This document shows positions 1 to 8,260 of a stretch of 48,223 nucleotides of DNA, in pieces (within the stretch, counting starts at the first letter, position 1; each line of letters opens with the position of its first letter). The stretch comes from Roseburia_C amylophila (GTDB lineage: Bacteria > Bacillota > Clostridia > Lachnospirales > Lachnospiraceae). Position numbers and translations under genes: made by a program. The notes below the pieces were generated by a model. It searched no databases. It had not been told where the DNA came from and saw nothing but the letters and a program-made list of their open reading frames with translations. Location: positions 1 through 48,223 of the forward strand of contig NZ_JAOQKI010000020.1 of the NCBI RefSeq assembly GCF_025567465.1. Reading direction: 5' to 3'.

Positions 1-12
1 AAAATTCATACA

Positions 13-54
13 AAGAAACGCCAAAACCGACATTTGCCGGAGTTGGCGTTTCTT
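13..54 (-). terminator. Hairpin at the end of the DUF5717/DUF5716 operon
   Basis: A perfect 12-bp inverted repeat (positions 13-24 and 43-54, arm AAGAAACGCCAA) lies about 30 bp past the stop of the last minus-strand gene. The loop holds a smaller CCG/CGG stem. The T-tract on the minus strand is short, so termination could be weak. Confidence 0.6.
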
Positions 55-84
55 AATTAGGGACTTATTTTACAGCCCCTATTT

Positions 85-1275
85 TCATTCTCCGGTTCCG
101 CAGAGCCGGTCCACAGAATTAATAATCTCACGGACTTCCGGGATTTCCTCATGATACTCTTTCATGAGTTTTTCAATTTCTTCCTTCTGTTCTAATACTA
201 CATCCATGTTATATTCAATGGATGCCCGGATTTTCTGCCGCCGGCTCAATAATTCATGCTTGATTTCCACCATTTCACGCTTATCTACCAGTGCATTGGG
301 CTGACTAATCCAGACCTTTGCATCATAAAGTTCATATTTTTGCAGCATGCGTACTAACTTTCCATTAAAATATTCCAAGTCATCACTGTTCCGCTCAAAT
401 TTCTCTCTTTCCCGCTTGGCTTCTAAGTACTGCTCCCAGAGATAGGTCAGTTCATAGGAATTATGCACATGGTATTTCTCACAGGCATAATCCACCGCAT
501 TCGTAGAATTTACATACTTTATTTTAGTACGGTTCAAAAGAGTAATGGCATGATTCATGTTCACTTCTGCCCGCTTGATTTCTCTTGTATTATTCTGATT
601 CCGGTACAGCATAAAGAATCCACTGGCTGCCGCAGCTACCATCAGAATCGTAAATAGAATCCGTACATCCATTTCCAATGCCACATGAAGAACCAATATG
701 ACTGCAAGGAATGCCAGTACCATGCCAAATACTACATAGGATGCCTTCCGCAGAATCTTCTGTTCTTCCATTAACTCTTCCCGGTAATAGGCCCATTCAT
801 TCTTCTCCCCTTCCAGGTAATTCATATCACGCTTTACGGCCGCCTGATACATCTCATTTGCCTGCAGGGTCCGGATGGATTCCGTCAGAGTCTCCTCTTC
901 CTGTTCCATCTGTGCATACTGCGTATCTGTCAGCTTCTTGGTTGCTTTCAGATAATCAGAACGGGACTGGTCCAGTGTAAGAATACTGTTTGCAGTATCT
1001 CTTAATGCAGTTGCCTCATCTTCCGGCAGTTCTTCAATAATCTGGATATCCTTTAAATAAGAAGTCACCACACGATATTCAGACTTTTCATTTTCCAGGG
1101 TCTTTGTGGTGTCAATCATCTGTTCACAGTGACCCAGAACATAATGTTGTACTTTATGTTCATCCTTCCGGTCTTCTTCCGATAACGTATCCTCTGTGAT
1201 ACATTCTAAGACCTCTTCGATTGTTTTCTTTGGTTTCCTTTTTCTTCTAAAAAATTTAATCAATGTTATGCCCAC
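85..1275 (-). CDS. Membrane-anchored coiled-coil protein, function unknown (last gene of DUF5716/5717 operon)
   Basis: I do not recognise a named family. The 396-aa product starts with a very basic stretch (residues 8-17). A long charged, helical, coiled-coil-prone region follows (about 20-175), then two adjacent hydrophobic segments (about 178-200 and 205-224) separated by a very short loop. A second charged helical region (about 225-385) ends the protein. This predicts a membrane hairpin with both long arms on the cytoplasmic side and no signal peptide. The start is GTG and overlaps the end of the upstream TPR-like gene by 10 bp with no clear Shine-Dalgarno, which suggests translational coupling. 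Being last in the operon, it may anchor the other three soluble proteins to the membrane; that is inference from topology. Confidence 0.75.
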   Translation of the reverse strand: MGITLIKFFRRKRKPKKTIEEVLECITEDTLSEEDRKDEHKVQHYVLGHCEQMIDTTKTLENEKSEYRVVTSYLKDIQIIEELPEDEATALRDTANSILTLDQSRSDYLKATKKLTDTQYAQMEQEEETLTESIRTLQANEMYQAAVKRDMNYLEGEKNEWAYYREELMEEQKILRKASYVVFGMVLAFLAVILVLHVALEMDVRILFTILMVAAAASGFFMLYRNQNNTREIKRAEVNMNHAITLLNRTKIKYVNSTNAVDYACEKYHVHNSYELTYLWEQYLEAKREREKFERNSDDLEYFNGKLVRMLQKYELYDAKVWISQPNALVDKREMVEIKHELLSRRQKIRASIEYNMDVVLEQKEEIEKLMKEYHEEIPEVREIINSVDRLCGTGE

Positions 1276-2030
1276 CGTCCATTGCTTTCGTAAATATATT
1301 TTTTCTTATCCAGCACATCCCGAAATGCTTCCAGTACTTCTTCCTCATCATTCCATTGCTTATGAATATCCTCTAATGTCTTTTGCAGTTCTTCTGATAC
1401 TTCATAAACCTGTTCCTTTTCATCCGGTGCTGCCATCCGCCATGCTTCTTCCATCTCCCGCATACATGCCGGATTGTTATTATAGTCATAAGCTTTCTTA
1501 AAGCATCGTGCCGCATCCCGGTACAGGAATAATCCGGTATGTGCAACTCCAATATTATTCCATATATTTCCTATGACAGAAGCAGCCAGCTTCCCCGCCT
1601 CTTCCTTCTGCAGCAGACGCATATATTCCCTGATAGCCATGACATACCGATGATTCATAAGGCTTCTGTCTGCCCTGATTTTCATACATTCAATTTCTGA
1701 TTTATTTTCTACTTCTGCCAGTGCATATTCGATTTCATCTTTTTCTTTCTTTGTGCAAAAGCCGCATGCATCCATCAGAAGCCGGACTTTCTTTGCCAGC
1801 GTTATTTTCTTTCGGACAGCCTCTTTTAACTGCCCGGCTAACTCCAGGTCTTTTAACTCCTCTGCAATCCAGCTGATTAAATCATCCGACACAAAAGAAT
1901 CGTCAAGATATTCCGCGTGGTTTAAAATATACCAGTTCAATTCCTCCAGGGAATAGATATTTATCATATTCTGTTCTAAATAATATGGCACATCGGTTTC
2001 TTTCCGATTGCATAAAATCAATTCTCCCAT
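1266..2030 (-). CDS. Helical-repeat (TPR-like) cytoplasmic protein, function unknown
   Basis: A 254-aa all-helical protein without signal peptide or membrane segment. Residues about 120-200 have TPR character: a helix pair with R-S-L-M then A-I-R-E-Y-M-R-L, followed by a second pair with V-A-H-T-G-L-F-L-Y-R-D-A-A-R-C-F-K-K-A-Y, including the small-residue and aromatic pattern of TPRs. The start is ATG behind GGAGGAG. It lies 11 bp after the DUF5716-like gene and overlaps the membrane coiled-coil gene, so it is co-transcribed with both. TPR modules usually bind proteins, so an adaptor role between the actin-like protein and the membrane component is plausible. No enzymatic motif is visible. 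Confidence 0.7.
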   Translation of the reverse strand: MGELILCNRKETDVPYYLEQNMINIYSLEELNWYILNHAEYLDDSFVSDDLISWIAEELKDLELAGQLKEAVRKKITLAKKVRLLMDACGFCTKKEKDEIEYALAEVENKSEIECMKIRADRSLMNHRYVMAIREYMRLLQKEEAGKLAASVIGNIWNNIGVAHTGLFLYRDAARCFKKAYDYNNNPACMREMEEAWRMAAPDEKEQVYEVSEELQKTLEDIHKQWNDEEEVLEAFRDVLDKKKYIYESNGRWA

Positions 2031-2041
2031 GAGTTCTCCTC

Positions 2042-3271
2042 CTACAGTTCCATTTTATATTCCCACACTTTTTCAGAGCTTTTATAAATCTCTCCAAATC
2101 CAAGGTCCCGTATGGTAACCTTTACAGCGGAATCCGACAGTGCTTCTGTCATAACAGAAAGTCTGGTCATACGTTCCGGCCGTTTTGGAATATCCGTAAG
2201 CTCTAAGGATTCTATCTTTGCTTCCCTGCTGTCCGGAAGCTGCAGCCAGAAATCAACGGTATTCGTACCTGCCAGTAAAATCTCGCACTGATTCTTTGCT
2301 TCATACCAGTTTTCTCCTGCACTTACCAGTGTATGGAAAATAAGTTCTTCCCGGTCTTTTACTTTAAGGCTGATATTTACCTTCATCTCATTCTCGCCAA
2401 TATAGACAAACTGCCATGGCTGCATTCCGGTATGGATGCAGGATGCATAACAGGCTCCCTTAGCATAAAGATTTTTGCCTAAGAAAACATGCCTTCCGTT
2501 GCAGAGAAATTTTAAGGATTCTCTCATCCATTCTCCATCAAAACCATCCCCGGTCAGATATACCGAAGAATAAATTTTACGGGAAACGGCATCTGTTACT
2601 ACATCTAAAAACGCAGTGTCTTTATTGCCAATCAAAGGACCATAATCTTTCAGATAAATATGAACCAGCTGTGGTGTGGAATTCAGATTACGCTCCATGT
2701 AATAAAAGCGCATACTGTTCTTGGAATAATCAAAGAGAACTGCATCATGCAGCCACAGTTCTTCCTTCTGGCTTAAAGCATAGTAATAAAAGCTTTCTGC
2801 ATAATCGATGACATGATACTGCTCTTTTGTCCACTTCATCCGTCCGGCTATTTTTTCAATCAGTTCCATCTTCTCCCGGTTTAAAGTATCCATGGTAATG
2901 GTAATTCTTGCCAGCTTCATGGATGTGCCGAATTTCTGCGGTACCGTAAGAATTTTACGGACAAAGAGACTTAACAGTTCTACCGTATCATAAGTTTCCC
3001 CTTCCACGGTAACCTGTTCGCCTGCCAGTGCCCGGCCAAAGAGCCGGTCACAGCCGCTTCCTTCGCCATTTTTCATGACAGTCTCTGCTTCTTTTCCGTA
3101 ATACCACTGTCCGATTCCTCTCCGCTTACAAAGGCTTAATGGAATCTGGTACAATTCACTGCCTGCCACGGTACTGATGGTATCCGGCTCTGACATATCG
3201 GATGTACAATATGATACTAATGCGTATTTTTTTCCAAAATCAAGTCCTATTGAAAGGCTTTTTTCCTTCAT
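2042..3271 (-). CDS. DUF5716-type protein with actin/Hsp70-like ATPase fold
   Basis: 409 aa. The family name is from memory and not checked. The N-terminal motif I-G-L-D-F-G (residues 8-13, Asp11) resembles phosphate-1 of the actin/Hsp70/sugar-kinase superfamily. I-D-Y-A-E-S-F-Y-Y-Y (155-164) sits where Hsp70 has its helical connect-1 element. V-L-F-D-Y-S-K-N (178-185) is a phosphate-2-like strand that lacks the usual glycines. V-Y-L-T-G-D-G-F-D (237-245) plus K-G-A-C-Y-A (271-276) resembles the adenosine motif. Residues 285-409 look like a beta-rich C-terminal domain. There is no signal peptide or membrane segment. The degenerate phosphate-2 loop leaves open whether it hydrolyses ATP or is a nucleotide sensor or pseudo-ATPase. 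It follows the 1197-aa gene by 30 bp. Confidence 0.7.
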   Translation of the reverse strand: MKEKSLSIGLDFGKKYALVSYCTSDMSEPDTISTVAGSELYQIPLSLCKRRGIGQWYYGKEAETVMKNGEGSGCDRLFGRALAGEQVTVEGETYDTVELLSLFVRKILTVPQKFGTSMKLARITITMDTLNREKMELIEKIAGRMKWTKEQYHVIDYAESFYYYALSQKEELWLHDAVLFDYSKNSMRFYYMERNLNSTPQLVHIYLKDYGPLIGNKDTAFLDVVTDAVSRKIYSSVYLTGDGFDGEWMRESLKFLCNGRHVFLGKNLYAKGACYASCIHTGMQPWQFVYIGENEMKVNISLKVKDREELIFHTLVSAGENWYEAKNQCEILLAGTNTVDFWLQLPDSREAKIESLELTDIPKRPERMTRLSVMTEALSDSAVKVTIRDLGFGEIYKSSEKVWEYKMEL

Positions 3272-3301
3272 ACCATCACCCTATTATTGTTTTCCCTGTT
3301 A

Positions 3302-6300
3302 TTACATCAGTTGAAAACGTTCTTCATTCCTTTTCTTCATGCTGTCATATTTCCGTAAAAGCCGCTCTAACTTCTCATAATCCTTTAAGGTATATTCTAA
3401 TTCCATTTCATTCAACATATCGTAGGTGCTTCCGTTTTCCCTGCCACAGATATCCTTACAGGAAAGCCGTCCACTCTCAGTCACAACGGACTCCCGTGGT
3501 GCTTCCTCTGAAATATAATACGGAATTTCTTCTCCAAAGAATACGATAAATTCTTTTACGAAAATGCCCTCATACATCTCATTCATATCTTCATCCACAT
3601 AGGATTCACCCTTCTGATAGTGAACCACCACACGCTTACTTGGATTTGTCCGGTATTCCAAAAACTTTCGGTCGTAAAAATGAAATCGATAGCGGATCTC
3701 TTCCGGCATCTGCTGATAAAATGCAAAATAAAGATTCTGTGCCAGCTGCTCCTGTAGAAGCTGCTCTGTCATCTCCATTACACCTTTTTCTTCTATGGAC
3801 AAATCCCTCTTCGCCACTGCATAAAGCAGTGCCAGCTTCATCACCTGGCTTAATTCTTCCTGTTCCTCATAATTTTTCTTTAAGCCTCTAATGACATTTT
3901 CCGGTACAATGCCCTGATGCACAAAATAGAAATGTGCGAAATAATTTACATATGCTTTCTGCAGAAGATGCGGTGCTCCGTGTGACACAAAGCTTTCATA
4001 AATGCTCTGCACCTGTTCTACAAATTCTGCTGTATATAACATCTGCATCAATAACCGTTCTTCCAAGTCTCTGGTATCTATATCAAAAGTCTGCGCTGCT
4101 GACCAGACCGCCGCCATTACACGGGTCGGACCGCAGTAGAACTGTGCTAAATACTGCAGCATCTCTTTACTGTATTTCTTCGCCTGAAAAGTCACTGCAC
4201 AAAGTGCCAGCAGGAAGTCATCACTTTCATAATCCACTTCTTCTATTTCATAAGTCAGAAGTGCTGTCAGTTTCTCCAGCCGGATGCCTTCCCAGCCAAA
4301 TTCCCGGATATCCGGATATGCAATCTCATATAACCGGTATTCCAACATCAGATTCAAAAGATAGGCTCTGTCATCCCGCTTCATAGAAGAAAGCGGTGCA
4401 TGACGCAGACACTCTTCCACCAGTTCCTGATTATCTTCCTGCTCATAGAAATGTACTGCCTTTGCATAAAGCTCTGCCCGGTAACTTTCCCGCAATGCTT
4501 CCTCTTTTAAGAAGATGCGTAAATACTCACTATCCTCCGGCATAAATGCAAGGTGGGTATCCCTGGATGTAAAATGATACAAAAGATACGAAATCTCATA
4601 TGGTGCATATTCCATGCAGGTACGGTAAAAGGCACCAGGCCTCATCAGCTTTTCCAGCTGGTATGAAATCTCACTGCCATACCGGTATCCCTTCGTATCC
4701 TCAAATACAATGACATAGTCCTTGCTGTATAACTCAAAATAAGCACTGCCATTTACAATCGGCACACACTGCACTTTTCGCAGCTGGTCATGCAAAACAT
4801 ACATCCGCACAATATTCGGTGCAAAGCAGTTCATTTTATGGGTAAAGAGAATCTTCGCCAGTGGTCCTGCCATCTCTTTTTGTATCATGCCTTTATTTAA
4901 TAAATCAGAATAGATAATCGCCAGATTATCATCAATATGACCTTCTTCTATCTGGGCAATTGCGAATTCTTCCATCCGCTTCCGGTAACTGGAATATACC
5001 TCCGGCTCTTTCTCCTTTAACGCTGCTACATTTGCAAGCAGAGCCGCCTTCTGTTTGTATGGAATGCTGCTGTTATACTGAAAATACATCTGTATCATCC
5101 GTGGAATTTTCTTAATGGCAAGTAAATCCATGGACATTAAATATGCTTCATTTAATCCTGCCAGCCGCAAATCTTCTTCCACGCCACGTTCAAACCAGAT
5201 ATGATAATGCAATCCAAAACGCTGTCCTCTTATCAGGTAAGCACAGATTGCTGACAACATCTGATTATTCTGAAATTTATCATATGCCACGCACATAGTC
5301 TTATAAAGCAGCGGATGAAATACCCGTTTTTCCGATACCAGCGTCGTAATCTGCATGGCAAGGTCACTGGTCAACACACCTTTTTTTGCCGCCCAGTAAA
5401 GAATGCGGATTTCAAAATCAGTAAGTCTCGTTAAAAGATACGGATTCTGCCAGTATAAATAGAATCCTTCGATATAGAAAAACGGACTGTTACAGCCGTC
5501 TAACATCTGGCTCTCAATTGCCCGGATTTTCCTGGTATCATTCTCACAATATTCTTTCTTTAAGAAAAGCAGCATCCAGAACACCCGGATATCATCGGTT
5601 TTCTGATAAATTTCTTCAATCTCTGCAGTCAGCCGGTTCACATAGGATTCTTCCCGCTCCCACAACGTACGGAGATAGAGAAAATATGCATAAAGCGGTG
5701 TATCTTTTGCTTCCTCTTTCCGCCGGAACTCATCAAATAACCACTCTGCCTCCTGCTTCTGTCCGCTTACCAGTAATGCCTGTATTTTCATCAGAAGATA
5801 CCAGTCATTTTCCGGCCGCATTGCAATCAGATGATTCAGTGCATCTAACATTCCTGATGCAAAAAGTCCTGCGCCAATCTTTTTCATACGATAATTGAGA
5901 TAGATTCCGGTGATATGTGCAAGTGTTCTCTGCTCTTCCAGATAATCGATATGCTCCTGTTCTCTGCGCTCCGGCGTCCTGATTATGGTAATCTCATAAG
6001 TAAGATGCTGATAAATATTTTCTAAAGTAATTCTTCCATAATTTTTTCCGGTATGAAGTTCTGCCGGGTCAATATAATAAATAAGGTCGCAGATACTTCC
6101 GGTAAAATCATCTGAAGTATAAACATTCTTTTCCAGTTTTAAGAAGCTGCTGTCTGTCTGTGCTTCAAAGCTTATATACCCCCAGCCATTCTTCTGCACA
6201 AAAAGCGTTTCCTTCTGCTCCTCTTTGATATCCTGATAGGTAATTTCCTGTTCTTTTAACGCAAGTTCAATGCGTGGCTTGGCATTGATCGTAACCAAGA

Positions 6301-6895
6301 ACTCCTCCATACCGGAAATCAATGCTCCCGGTCCGCCAAAGCCGGCATACCATAATAATTCTTTTCCTTTTTCTTCTTTTAATACATGTTGAAAGCCCTG
6401 GGAAGCAAACAGGCGGTAAGCTTCCATATAATCCGTCTGTGCCAGTTTGATAAAATCACTGAGATTTCGGATTCTTCCGGTAGACGCATTTCCATAAGGC
6501 CGGATTATAGACACAACAAAAGAAAGGCTGTATTCCAACTGATTACAAATAATACAGAATTCACCCTTTTGTATATCGCCAACCCGGAAACCCTCACTAT
6601 GGAACTGAAATCCGATTCGGACTTCTTCCCCTTCAAATTCCGGTGTCAGACATTCCATATATGGATTAGAGGAATAAATCAGCCCCTTTACCGGAACATG
6701 GTTGGATACTTCAATCACAAATTCTCCCGTATAATCCTGTCCCTCTAATACCTCAATTTCAATCTTCTCTTCCGAAAGAGATAAAACCGGCTGTTCCTGT
6801 TCAAATTTTCCTGCTGCAAGTCTCTGAATCCGTCTACGCAAAATGTCACCTGCTTTTCCTTCTCCGATATGAGATTTTGTTGCTTTTTCTCTCAT
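3302..6895 (-). CDS. DUF5717-type giant protein: two Ig-like domains plus alpha-solenoid, function unknown
   Basis: 1197 aa. The family name is from memory. A basic N-terminus (1-33) is followed by two strand-rich segments of about 100 residues (about 36-138 and 205-308) with the alternating pattern of Ig-like sandwiches. From about residue 320 to about 1050 the chain is almost wholly alpha-helical with repeated helix pairs, as in TPR/HAT-type solenoids. The last 150 residues are mixed and acidic. No transmembrane segment or secretion signal is visible, so it should be cytoplasmic. It is the first gene of the operon and is read from a strong-looking promoter only a few bases upstream. The ATG at 6893-6895 has no Shine-Dalgarno. 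The architecture suggests a scaffold; no catalytic motif was recognised. Confidence 0.75.
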   Translation of the reverse strand: MREKATKSHIGEGKAGDILRRRIQRLAAGKFEQEQPVLSLSEEKIEIEVLEGQDYTGEFVIEVSNHVPVKGLIYSSNPYMECLTPEFEGEEVRIGFQFHSEGFRVGDIQKGEFCIICNQLEYSLSFVVSIIRPYGNASTGRIRNLSDFIKLAQTDYMEAYRLFASQGFQHVLKEEKGKELLWYAGFGGPGALISGMEEFLVTINAKPRIELALKEQEITYQDIKEEQKETLFVQKNGWGYISFEAQTDSSFLKLEKNVYTSDDFTGSICDLIYYIDPAELHTGKNYGRITLENIYQHLTYEITIIRTPERREQEHIDYLEEQRTLAHITGIYLNYRMKKIGAGLFASGMLDALNHLIAMRPENDWYLLMKIQALLVSGQKQEAEWLFDEFRRKEEAKDTPLYAYFLYLRTLWEREESYVNRLTAEIEEIYQKTDDIRVFWMLLFLKKEYCENDTRKIRAIESQMLDGCNSPFFYIEGFYLYWQNPYLLTRLTDFEIRILYWAAKKGVLTSDLAMQITTLVSEKRVFHPLLYKTMCVAYDKFQNNQMLSAICAYLIRGQRFGLHYHIWFERGVEEDLRLAGLNEAYLMSMDLLAIKKIPRMIQMYFQYNSSIPYKQKAALLANVAALKEKEPEVYSSYRKRMEEFAIAQIEEGHIDDNLAIIYSDLLNKGMIQKEMAGPLAKILFTHKMNCFAPNIVRMYVLHDQLRKVQCVPIVNGSAYFELYSKDYVIVFEDTKGYRYGSEISYQLEKLMRPGAFYRTCMEYAPYEISYLLYHFTSRDTHLAFMPEDSEYLRIFLKEEALRESYRAELYAKAVHFYEQEDNQELVEECLRHAPLSSMKRDDRAYLLNLMLEYRLYEIAYPDIREFGWEGIRLEKLTALLTYEIEEVDYESDDFLLALCAVTFQAKKYSKEMLQYLAQFYCGPTRVMAAVWSAAQTFDIDTRDLEERLLMQMLYTAEFVEQVQSIYESFVSHGAPHLLQKAYVNYFAHFYFVHQGIVPENVIRGLKKNYEEQEELSQVMKLALLYAVAKRDLSIEEKGVMEMTEQLLQEQLAQNLYFAFYQQMPEEIRYRFHFYDRKFLEYRTNPSKRVVVHYQKGESYVDEDMNEMYEGIFVKEFIVFFGEEIPYYISEEAPRESVVTESGRLSCKDICGRENGSTYDMLNEMELEYTLKDYEKLERLLRKYDSMKKRNEERFQLM

Positions 6896-6907
6896 TACAG
6901 TTATAAT
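6880..6907 (+). promoter_or_regulatory. Putative promoter of the PLP aminotransferase gene
   Basis: TTGCTT at 6880-6885 and TATAAT at 6902-6907 are separated by 16 bp. The element overlaps the start codon of the divergent 1197-aa gene. It would give a leader of about 60 nt before the ATG at 6976, which has a strong AGGAGG site. Confidence 0.45.
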
Positions 6908-6909
6908 AG

Positions 6910-6938
6910 ATTATAAACTATTTAAAACACACATGCAA
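6910..6938 (-). promoter_or_regulatory. Promoter of the DUF5717/DUF5716 operon
   Basis: On the minus strand TTGCAT (6938-6933) and a perfect TATAAT (6915-6910) are separated by 17 bp. Transcription would start near 6903, only about 8 nt before the ATG at 6895, with no room for a Shine-Dalgarno. The first gene therefore looks nearly leaderless. Confidence 0.6.
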
Positions 6939-6975
6939 CTTTCTTTCCGTTGTATTTTAACAGGAGGTCTTTTTC

Positions 6976-8067
6976 ATGATAACACCAAAAGAACATTTTC
7001 ACGGAAGTGATTTAGAGAAAATAGAAGCCGTTTACGGTATCAAAAAAGAGGATATTACAAGCTTTTCCGCCAATGTCAATCCCTTAGGCGTATCTCCGCT
7101 GCTGCGAAGTACTTTGGCTTCCCATATTGATGCCATTACATCCTACCCGGACCGGGAATATACTTCTTTACGAGAATGCATCGCCGCTTATACCGGCACC
7201 GATGCCAGCCAGGTCATTGTAGGAAATGGTTCCACGGAATTAATCTCTCTTTTTATTCAGATTGAGCATCCGAAAAAAGCCATGATTCTCGGTCCGACTT
7301 ATTCGGAATATGAGCGCGAAATTTCCTTAGGCGGTGGTACTACACTCTACTATCCACTCCGTGAAAAGGACGATTTCGTCCTTGATGTGGATGATTTTAC
7401 CGCTCACTTAAATGAAAGTATCGACCTTTTAGTACTCTGCAATCCCAATAACCCTACCTCATCCTGCATCAACCGGACGGATATGCGCCGGATTTTAGAT
7501 ATCTGCAAGCAATATGATATCTTTGTCATGGTGGATGAGACTTATGTGGAATTTGCCGATAACATGGATGAAATTACCGCAGTTCCACTGACCCACTACT
7601 ATAACAATATTATTATCCTGCGTGGAACATCCAAATTCTTTGCTGCTCCGGGGCTCCGCCTTGGCTACGCTATCAGCGGCAATCAGGATTTAATCAAATC
7701 CATCAATACCAGAAAAAATCCATGGACCATTAACTCTCTTGCCGTAATTGCCGGAGAATTGATGTTTACCGATGAGGAATACATCCAGCAGACAAAATCT
7801 CTTATTTCTTCAGAGCGTGCCCGGATTTATGAAATCTTTAAAAATCACCCGGATTTCAAACCATACAAGCCATCCGGCAACTTCATGCTTCTTAAAATCT
7901 TAAGGGAGGACATTACTTCTGCGGATTTATTTGATAAAGCAATCCGGAAGAATATGATGATTCGCGACTGCTCTACTTTTCCTTTCTTAGATAACAAATA
8001 CATCCGCTTCTGCTTTATGATGCCGGAGATGAATGATAAGCTGATTGACTGTCTTCTTTCGAAGTAA
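6976..8067 (+). CDS. Fold-type I PLP aminotransferase (histidinol-phosphate aminotransferase / CobD-like)
   Basis: 363 aa, the usual length for HisC/CobD-type enzymes. Visible family motifs are S-A-N-V-N-P-L-G near the N-terminus (31-38), C-N-P-N-N-P (155-160), V-D-E-T-Y-V-E-F (186-193, with Asp187 expected to contact the PLP pyridine nitrogen), and R-G-T-S-K-F-F-A-A-P-G-L-R-L-G (216-230), where Lys220 would form the Schiff base. Start is ATG behind AGGAGG. It stands alone, divergent from the DUF5717 operon, with no his or cob genes next to it. The opening (S-A-N-V-N-P-L-G) resembles CobD threonine-phosphate decarboxylases, but a general class I/II aminotransferase is equally possible. Substrate cannot be fixed from sequence alone. 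Confidence 0.8.
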   Translation: MITPKEHFHGSDLEKIEAVYGIKKEDITSFSANVNPLGVSPLLRSTLASHIDAITSYPDREYTSLRECIAAYTGTDASQVIVGNGSTELISLFIQIEHPKKAMILGPTYSEYEREISLGGGTTLYYPLREKDDFVLDVDDFTAHLNESIDLLVLCNPNNPTSSCINRTDMRRILDICKQYDIFVMVDETYVEFADNMDEITAVPLTHYYNNIIILRGTSKFFAAPGLRLGYAISGNQDLIKSINTRKNPWTINSLAVIAGELMFTDEEYIQQTKSLISSERARIYEIFKNHPDFKPYKPSGNFMLLKILREDITSADLFDKAIRKNMMIRDCSTFPFLDNKYIRFCFMMPEMNDKLIDCLLSK

Positions 8068-8084
8068 TTTCTTATTTTTTCTCC

Positions 8085-8145
8085 GCTAATCTGTGCCAGC
8101 CGAAACTGCCACTGGCAGTTTCTATGGAATTCATGGCGACGTAAA
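8085..8145. repeat. Short palindromic intergenic repeat, copy A
   Basis: The core is a 9-bp inverted repeat with a 3-nt loop (GAAACTGCC at 8102-8110, GGCAGTTTC at 8114-8122). The flanks resemble a second copy at about 34686-34745, and both copies continue into an A-rich tract that is part of a terminator. See findings. Confidence 0.45.
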
Positions 8146-8214
8146 AAGGCGAAACCAGTCTTTTTTTGATTGGTTCCGCCTTTTCTTACTTTACAGGAAA
8201 TTGCTTTCCTGTAA
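8143..8214. terminator. Bidirectional terminator plus second hairpin between convergent genes
   Basis: AAAAAGGCG...CGCCTTTT forms a hairpin across 8143-8184 with A-tract and T-tract on either side, so it can end both the plus-strand aminotransferase and the minus-strand ABC operon. A second, perfect 10-bp stem with loop TTGC lies at 8191-8214 (TTACAGGAAA / TTTCCTGTAA). Confidence 0.75.
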
Positions 8215-8260
8215 TTTGAAAAACGTTCCTCGAGGATGCACAACAAGTAGTTTTCTCATT

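Noticed and set aside
7845..8246. 133-aa minus-strand open frame over the end of the aminotransferase gene
   Set aside because: It covers the real gene antisense, the palindromic repeat and the terminator, with no ribosome site.
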